39,868 bases of DNA from an uncultured bacterium (lineage in GTDB: Bacteria > Bacteroidota > Ignavibacteria > Kapaibacteriales > UBA2268), in NCBI GenBank assembly GCA_937875295.1, contig CALLXS010000040.1, forward strand, positions 1 to 39,868, written 5' to 3'. This document shows positions 1-8,928 of this stretch, piece after piece; position 1 is the first letter of the stretch, and each line of letters begins with the position of its first letter. The notes below the pieces were generated by a model that ran no database searches, was not told the DNA's origin, and worked only from the letters and a program-made list of their open reading frames with translations. The position numbers were made by a program, and so were the translations under genes.

Positions 1-1
1 A

Positions 2-1126
2 ACTTCCAATATGCCAGAATCTATTTTTACTACAATGAGTAAACTGGCAAATAAATATAATGCTGTAAATTTAGGACAAGGTTTCCCTGATTTTGATGGT
101 CCTCAATGGATAATGGATGAATGCTATAAAGCAATGAAAGCTGGGAAAAATCAATATGCACCTACTCAAGGCATTTATTCACTTCGAAAAGCTATAAAAT
201 CAGTTTATAACACTCAATATAATATTGATATATCTGAAGAAGAAATTACAGTTACATCAGGTGCTACTGAAGCTCTATTCTCTACAATTTTTGCTTTAAT
301 TGAAGAAGGCGATGAAGTTATTTTGTTTGAACCATTTTACGATTCGCACCAAGCTGACGTTCTCCTTGCAGGTGGAATTCCAAAATATGTTACTTTAAAT
401 AAACCAAATTTCACATTTAACGAAGAAGATTTAAATAAAGCAGTTTCCGAGAAAACAAAATTAATCATTATAAATAATCCACATAATCCTAGTGGAAAGG
501 TTTTAACTCATAAAGAATTAGAGCTTATTGCTAATTTTGCGATAAAAAATGATTTATTAGTAATTAGCGATGAAGTATATGAATTTCTCACATTCGATAA
601 TGCTATTCATATTCCGATTATGGGATTAAACGGAATGCGTGAAAGAACTATTACTATTTCCTCTACAGGAAAAACTTTTGGGCTGACAGGTTGGAAAATT
701 GGCTATACAATCGCACAAGAAAAAATCACAAAAGCTATTCAAAGCATCCACCAATGGACTAATTTCGCTGTTAATACTCCCGGTCAGCATGCAATGGCTT
801 TTGCCTTCCAACATTTAAATGAATATCTACCAGAATTTCGTAATACTTATTTAAAAAAGAGGAATCTAATGTTAGATGAATTGAGCAAAACTAAATTTAA
901 AGCATTTTGCCCTAAAGGGAGTTATTTTATGTTTGCAGAAATCCCAAATAATGTAAATGATATTGATTGTGCAATGGATTTAGTTGAAAATTATAAAGTA
1001 GCTACAATTCCTCCATCTGTTTTTTATGTGAATTCAAATGAAGGTAAATCTTTACTTCGTTTATGCTTTGCTAAACAAGACGACACAATAATTGAAGGAA
1101 TTAGGAATATGGGTAAGTATTTATAA
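2..1126 (+). CDS. PLP-dependent aminotransferase, methionine aminotransferase (YbdL)-like, 5' end cut by window
   Basis: Class I/II fold-type I aminotransferase that transfers an amino group from an amino acid (methionine and aromatic residues in the YbdL/KAT group) to a 2-oxo acid in the cytosol. The sequence shows the LGQGFPDF motif near the N-terminus, a NNPHNPSGK motif, DEVYE, and the PLP lysine in SSTGKTFGLTGWKIGY (Lys221 counted from the ATG at 11). HQWTNFAVNTPGQHA after the lysine is typical of the YbdL branch. The reading frame is open to the window edge, and residues before the ATG at 11 (T-S-N) align with the usual SKLPN start of the family. The true start therefore lies upstream and only about 10-15 residues are missing. 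It is convergent with the carbonic-anhydrase-like gene and shares a terminator with it. Substrate is inferred from family only. Confidence 0.88.
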   Translation, partial: TSNMPESIFTTMSKLANKYNAVNLGQGFPDFDGPQWIMDECYKAMKAGKNQYAPTQGIYSLRKAIKSVYNTQYNIDISEEEITVTSGATEALFSTIFALIEEGDEVILFEPFYDSHQADVLLAGGIPKYVTLNKPNFTFNEEDLNKAVSEKTKLIIINNPHNPSGKVLTHKELELIANFAIKNDLLVISDEVYEFLTFDNAIHIPIMGLNGMRERTITISSTGKTFGLTGWKIGYTIAQEKITKAIQSIHQWTNFAVNTPGQHAMAFAFQHLNEYLPEFRNTYLKKRNLMLDELSKTKFKAFCPKGSYFMFAEIPNNVNDIDCAMDLVENYKVATIPPSVFYVNSNEGKSLLRLCFAKQDDTIIEGIRNMGKYL

Positions 1127-1147
1127 AATAGATATTTAAAGCAAATA

Positions 1148-1196
1148 AAAAATCAACTTCTAAATGATATATTTTCATTTCAAGAAGTTGATTTTT
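1148..1196. terminator. Bidirectional intrinsic terminator between convergent genes
   Basis: A perfect 14-bp inverted repeat (1148-1161 with 1183-1196) has A-runs on its left arm and T-runs on its right arm, so it reads as a terminator on both strands. The loop can extend the stem (aaatga with tcattt). It sits 21 bases after the aminotransferase stop and 19 bases past the stop of the minus-strand gene. Confidence 0.8.
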
Positions 1197-1215
1197 ATTA
1201 AAAAGTTAATTCAAT

Positions 1216-1761
1216 TTATTTAGCTATAGAATCTCTAAACTCTCCGACATATTTAATGTAATTATAAGCATTTTTTTTGACTTTTTCGATTTCCTCTGGT
1301 TTCAAATCTCTAATTACTTTGCCTGGGACACCAGCAATTAAAGTTCCTTCTGGTACTTCAAATCCTTCTTTCACTAATGTACCGGCTGCAACTAAGCAAT
1401 GAGAATTTACTTTTGCACCGTCTAATACAGTAGCACCTATTCCAATCAAGCAATGATCTTTTATAGTGCAACCGTGTAGAGAAACCGAATGACCGACAGA
1501 AATATAATTACCTATTTCTAATGGAAATTTTTGATTTGTAACGTGTAGCATTGATAAATCTTGAATATTTGTTCCCTCTCCTATTTTTATCCAATGCACA
1601 TCACCACGAGCAACTACATTATACCAAAGTGATGCATCTTTCCCAATGGTAACATCACCTATGATTTTCACACCCTCACAAATAAATGCCGAAGGATCGA
1701 TTTTAGGGGTCATTCCTTTGTAAATGATAATAGACCCATTATTTCCAGTTTCATATTTCAT
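1216..1761 (-). CDS. Gamma-carbonic-anhydrase-like left-handed beta-helix protein (YrdA/PaaY family)
   Basis: Hexapeptide-repeat protein of the gamma-carbonic anhydrase family, normally a trimer binding metal at subunit interfaces. Visible family marks are the RGDVHWIKIGEGTNIQD block, LHVT, GHSVSLHG and the GIGATVLDGA repeat. Histidines at about 73, 91 and 96 match the metal-binding triad of the family. At about 181 residues it has the usual length. I chose the ATG at 1761; an in-frame TTG at 1773 would add four residues, and neither has a clear ribosome binding site. It is the last gene of a probable operon with the beta-propeller and FGE-like genes (gap about 37 bases). Many members have no proven carbonic anhydrase activity, so the catalytic role is uncertain. 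Confidence 0.88.
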   Translation of the reverse strand: MKYETGNNGSIIIYKGMTPKIDPSAFICEGVKIIGDVTIGKDASLWYNVVARGDVHWIKIGEGTNIQDLSMLHVTNQKFPLEIGNYISVGHSVSLHGCTIKDHCLIGIGATVLDGAKVNSHCLVAAGTLVKEGFEVPEGTLIAGVPGKVIRDLKPEEIEKVKKNAYNYIKYVGEFRDSIAK

Positions 1762-1798
1762 ATTATTTTTCAATTATTTTAGTTAAACATGTTAAAAA

Positions 1799-3052
1799 TT
1801 AGAATGAGAATAATTTCTTAAACCAATTTTCATCTACTTTTAAGAATCCTAGATTTTGAGAATATGCGAAAGCGACTGAACCATCAGGTTTTACAGTTGG
1901 TGAGTGTATAAACGGTTTTTCATTGCTAAAAGATTTAATTCCCTGAATAATTCCATCATCTTTCCCAATGAAATATAAACCTGAAGTTTTATCTGTTACA
2001 CCTAAGAAAGCAAGAAGTTTATTTGAAATTAAAATAGGTGTTGGGATTGTCATATTAAAATACTTTTTCCAAACTAATTCTCCATTATTCTTGTATTTAT
2101 ATATGCATGATATTTGCTCACCAAGACCTGCCTGAAAAGTATTTATGTAAATATTTCCAGCTTTAGACATTGAAATATAACGTGGGATTAAATCAATTTC
2201 TTTTTTCCACAAAATATTTCCATTCACATCTAAATAAAATATTATTGCAATGCTTTTATCTTCTACATATTTTAGACCGCAACACGCTATTGCACTTCCA
2301 TTTGAGACAGGATATTTTATTAATCTAATATCCATTGATTTCCGCCAAGATTCTCCACCACTGCTATTTATTGATACAAGAGTGTCATTATCATTTTCAG
2401 ATGACAAGATTATCATTACATTGTCATTATATCCGGATAATGTTTTATTTATGTTATTATTAAGATTTTTTTTCCATAGAAGTTTTCCTTCTAAGCTAAC
2501 TTTAGCTATTAATCCATTTGTAATTCCAGCTATAATACCATCATCAAAAATTAATAAATCGCAAGGAATATCATTTAGACCAATTGAATCCGTGATGCTA
2601 AATTTCCACCTAATATTACCTTCTTTATCATAAGAATAAATAGTACCAAGATTTGTAATTAAATATGAATTTTGTTTAGCATCGATACACATTGCTGCAG
2701 AGACAATTTGATTATCAGATAATTTCTTCGACCAGTATACATCTGTATTCATAATCATTTTTATAGTGCCATCGGTAGCAGCGAAAAGAAATTCTTGGTT
2801 TGATAGTGGCAAAGGAGCTACAATTGCACCAGCATCATTACTATCAGGAACAGAATCATCATATTTATTTTCATTTAAAAAATCATTATAATTTTCATAA
2901 GAATTAGAGCGTCCAATATTACCAAAATAATTTACATTTCTACCTTCTAACGATTCAAATGAGCACCCCCAAGAAAGTACTGCTAATAAAATAGCTATGA
3001 ATATCATTAAAATAGCAGGTAATAGCTTTTTATATTTTTTAATTTGTACCAT
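1799..3052 (-). CDS. PQQ-like beta-propeller repeat protein, membrane-anchored or secreted
   Basis: A 417-residue protein with an N-terminal hydrophobic segment (residues about 11-30) ending in LSWGC. This is either an uncleaved anchor or a poor lipobox, because the residues before the cysteine are not canonical. The rest carries repeated blade motifs in which a G-x-I/L...G-x-x-x-W-K-K/F pattern recurs (GNIRWKFSI, GKLLWKKNL, GESWRKS, GNILWKKEI, GELVWKKYF), as in PQQ-like/WD-type eight-bladed propellers. No enzymatic residues are recognisable. Such domains often act as binding scaffolds in the periplasm (BamB-like) or at the surface. The gene starts at ATG 3052, 32 bases after the FGE-like gene, so both are probably co-transcribed. 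Specific function unknown. Confidence 0.75.
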   Translation of the reverse strand: MVQIKKYKKLLPAILMIFIAILLAVLSWGCSFESLEGRNVNYFGNIGRSNSYENYNDFLNENKYDDSVPDSNDAGAIVAPLPLSNQEFLFAATDGTIKMIMNTDVYWSKKLSDNQIVSAAMCIDAKQNSYLITNLGTIYSYDKEGNIRWKFSITDSIGLNDIPCDLLIFDDGIIAGITNGLIAKVSLEGKLLWKKNLNNNINKTLSGYNDNVMIILSSENDNDTLVSINSSGGESWRKSMDIRLIKYPVSNGSAIACCGLKYVEDKSIAIIFYLDVNGNILWKKEIDLIPRYISMSKAGNIYINTFQAGLGEQISCIYKYKNNGELVWKKYFNMTIPTPILISNKLLAFLGVTDKTSGLYFIGKDDGIIQGIKSFSNEKPFIHSPTVKPDGSVAFAYSQNLGFLKVDENWFKKLFSF

Positions 3053-3084
3053 AAAACTAATTTTTAAATAGATTACTAATTAAA

Positions 3085-4137
3085 TTACTTGTTTTTTACT
3101 AGTCTAATTCCACTTTGAGATTTTTTATCAGTTGGTTGTGTTCTACTTGAAGAGCGTATTTCATTACTTCCACTTAAATAACTTCCTCCACGTAGAACCC
3201 TATATTGTCCATTAGCTGGTCCAAGAGGATTATACTTTGTTGCATTTGAATATGAATTAGCACTATAAAAATCCCAACACCATTCCCAAACATTACCGTG
3301 CATATCATATAAGCCGAAATCGTTTGGTAGTAATTTTCCAATTTCCTTTAAGTTATAACCAGAGTTAATATTAAACCAAGCAATTTCATTTATATTTTTA
3401 TCTTTTACATTAAAATCTCCTAATGTACCTGCTTTGCATAAATATTCCCATTCTGCTTCTGTTGGTAATCTATATCCATTAGCTGTAGTATCAAATTTCA
3501 CAATATTGTTACTAATATCGTAGCATTTATTTAAGCCTTTTAAATCAGAAAGTTTATTACAGAAATTAATTGCATCTATCCAATCAATATTATATACTGG
3601 CAATAACCCTCCCTTTATAGTCGCAGGATTAGTATCGCAAACATCTTCATAAATATCTTGATTTATTTCATAAATAGAAACTAATAATTCTTTGTTCAAT
3701 ATTACTGTATGAGTAGGTTTTTCATCATCTAAACCAGATTCAGAACCCATAAGAAACTCAGTAGCTGTAACAGAAGCAAAACCAATTTCCCTCACACTAT
3801 TTAAGTAATAATTATATTTAGATGAAGTATCTTTTTCAGTAAATACAACAAATGAATGAGCTCCAACTATTTGAGGAGGGATAAATTCAATTTTTGAATT
3901 ATTCCAAATTAATATTGAGTCGCTACTAATTACATAAGTAGAATCTATTAGAATTTTCATACCAATGGGTTTTATTCCCATATTTTCTCCTGATATGATT
4001 ATAGATTCTCTTTTATTAATTGTATCTTTATTTATATCTCCAAATTTAATTTGCTTTGGAGTTATTATTTCAGGTTCTTCGCAAGAGATTAAGAACAGAA
4101 TTGATAAAATAATTATTAATTTATTTGAATATTTCAT
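3085..4137 (-). CDS. Lipoprotein with IPT/TIG-like domain and FGE-sulfatase-type domain (SUMF1/EgtB fold)
   Basis: A 350-residue predicted outer-envelope lipoprotein. The signal ends in a canonical lipobox (LISC, Cys19). Residues about 28-110 look like an IPT/TIG immunoglobulin-like domain (GDINKDTINKRESIIISG). Residues about 118-350 form a formylglycine-generating-enzyme-type domain with FLMGSESG, YRLPTEAEWEYLCKAG, NDFGLYDMHGNVWEWC and RVLRGGSY. In true FGEs the segment after RGGSW carries two catalytic cysteines. Here that segment reads YLSGSNEIRSSSRT without cysteines, so sulfatase-activating activity is unlikely and a structural or binding role is more plausible. It is the first gene of the minus-strand set 4137-1216. 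A TAnnTTTG box lies 34 bases before the ATG. Confidence 0.82.
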   Translation of the reverse strand: MKYSNKLIIILSILFLISCEEPEIITPKQIKFGDINKDTINKRESIIISGENMGIKPIGMKILIDSTYVISSDSILIWNNSKIEFIPPQIVGAHSFVVFTEKDTSSKYNYYLNSVREIGFASVTATEFLMGSESGLDDEKPTHTVILNKELLVSIYEINQDIYEDVCDTNPATIKGGLLPVYNIDWIDAINFCNKLSDLKGLNKCYDISNNIVKFDTTANGYRLPTEAEWEYLCKAGTLGDFNVKDKNINEIAWFNINSGYNLKEIGKLLPNDFGLYDMHGNVWEWCWDFYSANSYSNATKYNPLGPANGQYRVLRGGSYLSGSNEIRSSSRTQPTDKKSQSGIRLVKNK

Positions 4138-4171
4138 TTTTAATAAATTCTTTGTTAATATATTTAGAAAG

Positions 4172-4179
4172 CAAATTTA
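4172..4179 (-). promoter_or_regulatory. TAAATTTG box, Bacteroidota-type -7 element candidate
   Basis: On the minus strand this reads TAAATTTG, an exact TAnnTTTG match, 34 bases before the ATG of the FGE-like lipoprotein. No convincing -33 TTTG partner was seen, so this is a candidate only. Confidence 0.4.
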
Positions 4180-4181
4180 TC

Positions 4182-4259
4182 ATTTTTTATTGAAATTTTG
4201 ATTAAAAATTATTTTTTATTGAAACAATATTATATTAAAATCGTTATTTTTTATTGAAA
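4182..4259. repeat. Three direct copies of a 14-base motif
   Basis: The 14-mer attttttattgaaa occurs at 4182-4195, 4211-4224 and 4246-4259, with start-to-start spacings of 29 and 35 bases. It lies in the intergenic region between the divergent FGE-like lipoprotein and htrA genes. It could be an operator array or simple low-complexity duplication. Confidence 0.6.
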
Positions 4260-4353
4260 TAGATTTTTTAATTTTTTATCTTTATTAATTTTTTCGGATT
4301 AGTCTATAGAATACTATTTAATACTTAATTAATATAAAACTTATGATATTATC

Positions 4354-4382
4354 TTGACAAAGGTAATTTCATTATGTAAATT
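4354..4382 (+). promoter_or_regulatory. Possible sigma70-type promoter of htrA
   Basis: A consensus TTGACA (4354-4359) is followed after 17 bases by TAAATT (4377-4382), about 50 bases upstream of the htrA start. The match is good for -35 and fair for -10. The region is very AT-rich, so chance is possible. Confidence 0.35.
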
Positions 4383-4431
4383 TAAAATAGAAATAAATAA
4401 TTTAAATGTATAAAATAATTTCGAGGAAATA

Positions 4432-5955
4432 ATGCAAAATAAAAAATTAAATCCTGTAGCAATTCTAATTGTTGCAGTAGTTTTAGGTGGATTACTTGCT
4501 ATAAATTTTAACCCAAGTAACTACAATAATGCCTTTGCTAAAGAAAATATCGGCGCACAAGCTCCTCCTATCCAAATCAATAATTTAGCTAAACAACTTA
4601 ATGAAACTTTCAATTCTGTATCAAATGCAGTTATCCCTACTGTAGTAAGTATTAATGTGAAAATGGAAACTAAATTGAGTGGTAGACAGGATTTTAGTGG
4701 ATTAGAAGAATTCTTTGGTTTTAATCCTTTTGGTGGAGGTGGGACTCCTATGCCTGCTGAAGGCAGTGGAAGCGGTGTAATAATTTCTCCAAATGGATAT
4801 ATTGTTACAAATAATCACGTAATCGAAGATGCTACTGAAATAAAAGTAACTACTAATGATAAAAAAACATATACAGCTAAATTAATCGGAGCTGATCCTA
4901 CTACTGACCTTGCCGTAATTAAAATTGAAGCTGAAAAACTTCCGACTGCTTATTTAGCTAACATCGAAGATGTAAAAATTGGCGAAATGGTATTAGCAGT
5001 AGGTAATCCATTAGGATTAAATTCTACTATCACTCAAGGAATAATTAGTGCTATAGGAAGAGGTCAGCTTAATTTAAATAATAAACTTGGTGGAAACCAA
5101 AATGTTGAGAACTATATTCAAACCGACGCAGCTATAAATCCCGGAAATAGTGGTGGTGGATTATATGATTTAAATGGTAGCTTAATTGGTATTAATACTG
5201 CAATTGCATCTCGAAGTGGTTCATTCATTGGTTATGGTTTTGCTGTGCCAATTGATTTAGTTAAAGCTATTTCAGAGGATTTAATAGAAGATGGTAAAAT
5301 CGATAGAGGTTACATTGGTGTATCATACGAACCTGTAAATGAAGCAATGGCAAAAGCATTAGGAATGGACAAAGTATATGGTGCTGTCGTCCAAGAAGTT
5401 GTAAAGAAAGGCGCTGCTGAAAAGGCTGGAATTGAAACCGGAGATATTATTTTATCTGTCGATGGAAAAGAAATTAATTCAAGTAGCGAATTGCAAGGTA
5501 TTGTTTTTACAAAAAGAGTCGGTAATAAATTAGATTTATCAATCTTAAGAGATGGTAAAAAGATAAATAAAACGGTTACTTTAGAAGCTTTGGATAATGC
5601 AAATCTTTCTGTAAATGAAAATTCAGGCGAAAAGTCAATATATGAATCTGATATTGATGAAAGTGCTTTTGAAGGTAAAATAAACTCTTTAGGAATAACT
5701 GTCGAAAGAATTAGCACAGATCAAAAAAATGATTTCGGTGTTGATTATGGTATACTTGTAAATAAAGTAGATAGAGAAAGTGTAGCTTATAAAGGCGGAA
5801 TCGCACCTGGAACTATTATTTTAAAAGCTGATAAACAAAAATTAAATACTCCCGCTGATTTAAATAAAATTATAAAAAATAAAAAATCCGGTGATGCAAT
5901 TTTATTGCAAATTAAATATAAAGGTACTAATAGAATTGTAGCCCTGATTATATAA
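4432..5955 (+). CDS. htrA: HtrA/DegP-type periplasmic serine endoprotease (Do family, two PDZ domains)
   Basis: Periplasmic S1C protease/chaperone for misfolded envelope proteins. An N-terminal hydrophobic segment (about residues 8-24) acts as signal or anchor. The trypsin-like domain shows the full triad: His129 in TNNHVIEDA, Asp159 in DPTTDLAVIKI and Ser240 in NPGNSGGG. Two PDZ domains follow, one from about residue 290 (GYIGVSYEPV, GAAEKAGIETGDIILSVDG) and a degenerate one from about 420 (GGIAPGTIILKAD). At 507 residues it has normal length for Do-type proteases. A GAGG Shine-Dalgarno at 4423-4426 lies 5 bases before the ATG, one of the clearer sites in the window. It is monocistronic, closed by a hairpin terminator at 5974. 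Confidence 0.95.
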   Translation: MQNKKLNPVAILIVAVVLGGLLAINFNPSNYNNAFAKENIGAQAPPIQINNLAKQLNETFNSVSNAVIPTVVSINVKMETKLSGRQDFSGLEEFFGFNPFGGGGTPMPAEGSGSGVIISPNGYIVTNNHVIEDATEIKVTTNDKKTYTAKLIGADPTTDLAVIKIEAEKLPTAYLANIEDVKIGEMVLAVGNPLGLNSTITQGIISAIGRGQLNLNNKLGGNQNVENYIQTDAAINPGNSGGGLYDLNGSLIGINTAIASRSGSFIGYGFAVPIDLVKAISEDLIEDGKIDRGYIGVSYEPVNEAMAKALGMDKVYGAVVQEVVKKGAAEKAGIETGDIILSVDGKEINSSSELQGIVFTKRVGNKLDLSILRDGKKINKTVTLEALDNANLSVNENSGEKSIYESDIDESAFEGKINSLGITVERISTDQKNDFGVDYGILVNKVDRESVAYKGGIAPGTIILKADKQKLNTPADLNKIIKNKKSGDAILLQIKYKGTNRIVALII

Positions 5956-5973
5956 AATAATATAGTAAATATT

Positions 5974-6008
5974 AAAAGTTCTATTAATGCAAATAATAGA
6001 ACTTTTAT
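5974..6008 (+). terminator. Intrinsic terminator of htrA
   Basis: A perfect 13-bp inverted repeat (5974-5986 with 5994-6006) with a 7-base loop, ending in a T-run, 18 bases after the htrA stop. Confidence 0.8.
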
Positions 6009-6063
6009 TCTATTTATTACAGATAAAAATACAATTTTATCTCAATTTTATAGGAAAATTGCT

Positions 6064-6071
6064 TAAATTTG
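6064..6071 (+). promoter_or_regulatory. TAAATTTG box, -7 element candidate upstream of the YqeY gene
   Basis: Exact TAnnTTTG match 27 bases before the ATG at 6099 and just after the htrA terminator, which is a logical promoter position for the YqeY-mutS2-flippase-terC run. No clear -33 element. Confidence 0.45.
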
Positions 6072-6098
6072 TAAATATTAAAAAATTATAATATAACT

Positions 6099-6548
6099 AT
6101 GACAGACTTTGAACAAAAAATAAATGAAGAAATTAAATCCGCTATGAAAAGTGGTGATAAACTCAGGCTTAATACCATTCGATCCATTCGTGCAGGCATT
6201 TTAGAATTCCAGAAAAGTGGGATAGATAGAGAAATTAATAACGATGATTTTCAAAAAATTCTGCTTAGTGCTGCAAAAAAAAGAAAAGATTCTATCGAAA
6301 TCTATTCTGCTGCCAATCGTAAGGATTTAGCTGATAAAGAAACTATTGAATTAAAAATCATTGAAGAATTTTTACCAAAACAAATGGATGAAAAAGAAAT
6401 CACTGATTATTTGAAAGAATTTATAAAAAATGCTGGTGCCGAAGGAATGAAAGATTTTGGGAAAATAATGGGTCCAGCAATGAAAGAATTAAATGGTAAA
6501 GCTGACGGAGGTGCCGTGCAGAGAATCGTTAAAGAACTATTATCTTAA
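6099..6548 (+). CDS. GatB/YqeY domain protein
   Basis: A 149-residue cytosolic protein of the YqeY family, related to the C-terminal tRNA-recognition part of the GatB amidotransferase subunit. It matches family length and landmarks: an N-terminal KSAMKSGDKLRLNTIRSIRAGI helix, the central ETIELKIIEEFLPKQM, and the C-terminal MKDFGKIMGPAMKELNGKADG followed by a terminal helix. The molecular role of stand-alone YqeY proteins is not well established; a link to tRNA-dependent amidation or tRNA binding is inferred from GatB. It is followed 16 bases later by mutS2, so the two are likely co-transcribed. Confidence 0.92.
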   Translation: MTDFEQKINEEIKSAMKSGDKLRLNTIRSIRAGILEFQKSGIDREINNDDFQKILLSAAKKRKDSIEIYSAANRKDLADKETIELKIIEEFLPKQMDEKEITDYLKEFIKNAGAEGMKDFGKIMGPAMKELNGKADGGAVQRIVKELLS

Positions 6549-6564
6549 ATAATTTAAAGTTATA

Positions 6565-8928
6565 ATGAATTATATAGAGATAACGGAAGAAGAGAAAAAA
6601 TTACAAAAAATTACACTTCAGCAGCTTGAGTTTTACAATTTATTAGAATATATCTCTAAATATGCTAATAGCGAAAAAGCTAAATCAAGTATTTTAGAGC
6701 TTGAACCTACTAGTAATTTCCAATTTTTAATTTCCGAATTAGATTCAATTGAAGAACTAAAGGTAGTTTTAACTTCTGAGGACAATATTCCTTTTGAAGG
6801 CATTGCTGATGTGCAAAATAGTCTACAAAAATCATTAGTAGAAAACTCAGTCCTTAGTTCTATAGAGATCCTTAGAATTAATAGAATGTTGCACTCCTCC
6901 AGAGTATTAAGACAGTTTTTTAGCCAAAAAAATGAAAATTATCCTAATCTTTGGAATAATTTAATCAATATTCATCAAAATCGTTTGTTAGAGAAGCATA
7001 TATCTGAAACAATTGATGATGCTGCAGAAATTAAAAGTACTGCCTCAAGAGAATTACAAAGGATTAGAAATAGTATTATTGAAAAAACTAATCGCTTGCG
7101 TTTTAAATTAGAGAAAATCTTATCCAAAGCAAATAAAGAAAGTATGTCTGCAGATGAATATATTTCAATTCGCGATGGTAGATTTGTTATTCCAATTAAA
7201 GCAGAACACAAAAGGCATATACCTGGTATTATTCATAATGTTTCTCAGACTGGAGCAACTGTATTCTTAGAGCCGAGCGAAACATTCGAAATGAATAATG
7301 AAATATCTCTTTTGATAAATGAAGAAAAAAGAGAAATTTTAAGAATTTTAAAGAATTTGACTCAAGAAATTGGAAACGAAGCAAGAGAATTACTGCAAAC
7401 ATTCGATATTATAACTCATTTTGATACATTATTAGCTCGTGCTAAATATGCTTTAGATTTTGGTGGCATAAAACCAATGATTTCTGAAGAAAATGAAATA
7501 GAGCTTCTTAATATTAAACATCCTATTCTATGCCATACTAAAGGAAGTAAAAATGTTATTCCGCTTACTACATTTTTTAATTCTACAAAAAGAGGTCAAT
7601 TAATTTCTGGACCTAATGCCGGCGGAAAGACAGTAGCTCTAAAGAGTATTGGAATAAATTTAGTGATGGCTCTAAGTGGTATTTTTCCATTAGGTGAGTG
7701 CAAAACTAATTTCAGAATCGTGTTTTCTTCAATTGGCGATCATCAATCAATTGAAAACGATTTATCTACTTTTAGTAGTCAGCTTTATCAATTAAAAAAA
7801 ATTATTGATAATTGCTCCCCTTATTCATTAATTTTGATTGATGAAATTTGTTCTGGCACTGACCCACACGAAGGGTCTGCATTAGCTGCTGGAATATTAG
7901 ACACTTTCATTGAATCAAATGCGTTTTTTATTGTAACTACGCATCAGTCTTCGCTAAAAACGTATTCATTAAATAATAGTGTAATTGAAAACGCTTCATT
8001 AGAATTTAATGAAGCTGAACTTAAACCTACATATAAATTCCTATTAAGCATACCAGGTAATAGTTATGCTTTTGAGCTTTCCAAAAATATTGGATTGAGT
8101 GATTTAGTTTTAAATAGAGCAAGAAAATATCTCGGCACAGGCCATTCTGAAATCGAAGAAAGCATAAAAAAATTACAAAAATATAAATTTGAAGCAGAAG
8201 AATATCGTAATGATATGCTTAAAGAAAAAAGCAAAACAGAGAAAATTAAGAAAGATTACGAGACTCGATTAAAAGAAATTAAATTAAAGAAAAAAGCTAT
8301 TGTAGATAAAGCAAATTCTGAAGCTCTTGAAATTATAAGTAGTGCGAATTCTCTAATTGAAAAAACAATTAAAGAAGTTCGCGAAGAAAAAAAACCAATT
8401 CCTGAAATTAAAAACGAATTTGAAAAAAATAAAGCTAATTTAAAAAATAAAGTAAAATCAATTTCAAAATCAAATCAAAATGAAATCGATAATTTAGTTG
8501 TTGGTGATGTAGTAAAGATTATCGATTCTGAATCTGGGGCTGGATTTGTGCTTGCAATTTATAACGAAACAAATTCTGCATTAGTAGATTTCGATGGAAT
8601 TAAGTTTAAAATATCAATTTCACAATTGAGACGTTCGTCTAAAAAACCTCAACAAAAGAAAACAAATTTAGATTTCATTAAATTCGATGCTAAAACACGT
8701 ATTGATTTACGTGGGAAACGTGCTGATGAATCAATCCGAGAGATTGATGATCTAATTAGCGATGCACTAATTTCCAATATTTCAGAGCTTACAATAGTTC
8801 ATGGAAAAGGTACTGGAGCATTGAGAGCAGCAATTCATAATTATTTACGCGAACATCCGTCTATAGAAAGTTATAGATTAGGTGAATTAGTGGAAGGTGG
8901 AGATGGAGTTACAATCATCAACCTCTAA
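6565..8928 (+). CDS. mutS2: MutS2 ATPase with C-terminal Smr domain
   Basis: MutS2-family ABC ATPase (787 residues, normal length) implicated in suppressing homologous recombination and, in Bacillus, in rescue of collided ribosomes. An N-terminal MutS core and clamp region (to about 330) precedes the ATPase domain, with Walker A SGPNAGGKT from Ser348 and Walker B LILIDEICSGTDP near 420. A long Lys/Glu-rich coiled coil spans about 525-640. The last 80 residues form the Smr nuclease/RNA-binding domain, with DLRGKRADE and HGKGTGALR. It lacks the N-terminal mismatch-binding domain I of MutS. Its 3' end overlaps the next gene by about 26 bases, implying translational coupling. Confidence 0.96.
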   Translation: MNYIEITEEEKKLQKITLQQLEFYNLLEYISKYANSEKAKSSILELEPTSNFQFLISELDSIEELKVVLTSEDNIPFEGIADVQNSLQKSLVENSVLSSIEILRINRMLHSSRVLRQFFSQKNENYPNLWNNLINIHQNRLLEKHISETIDDAAEIKSTASRELQRIRNSIIEKTNRLRFKLEKILSKANKESMSADEYISIRDGRFVIPIKAEHKRHIPGIIHNVSQTGATVFLEPSETFEMNNEISLLINEEKREILRILKNLTQEIGNEARELLQTFDIITHFDTLLARAKYALDFGGIKPMISEENEIELLNIKHPILCHTKGSKNVIPLTTFFNSTKRGQLISGPNAGGKTVALKSIGINLVMALSGIFPLGECKTNFRIVFSSIGDHQSIENDLSTFSSQLYQLKKIIDNCSPYSLILIDEICSGTDPHEGSALAAGILDTFIESNAFFIVTTHQSSLKTYSLNNSVIENASLEFNEAELKPTYKFLLSIPGNSYAFELSKNIGLSDLVLNRARKYLGTGHSEIEESIKKLQKYKFEAEEYRNDMLKEKSKTEKIKKDYETRLKEIKLKKKAIVDKANSEALEIISSANSLIEKTIKEVREEKKPIPEIKNEFEKNKANLKNKVKSISKSNQNEIDNLVVGDVVKIIDSESGAGFVLAIYNETNSALVDFDGIKFKISISQLRRSSKKPQQKKTNLDFIKFDAKTRIDLRGKRADESIREIDDLISDALISNISELTIVHGKGTGALRAAIHNYLREHPSIESYRLGELVEGGDGVTIINL

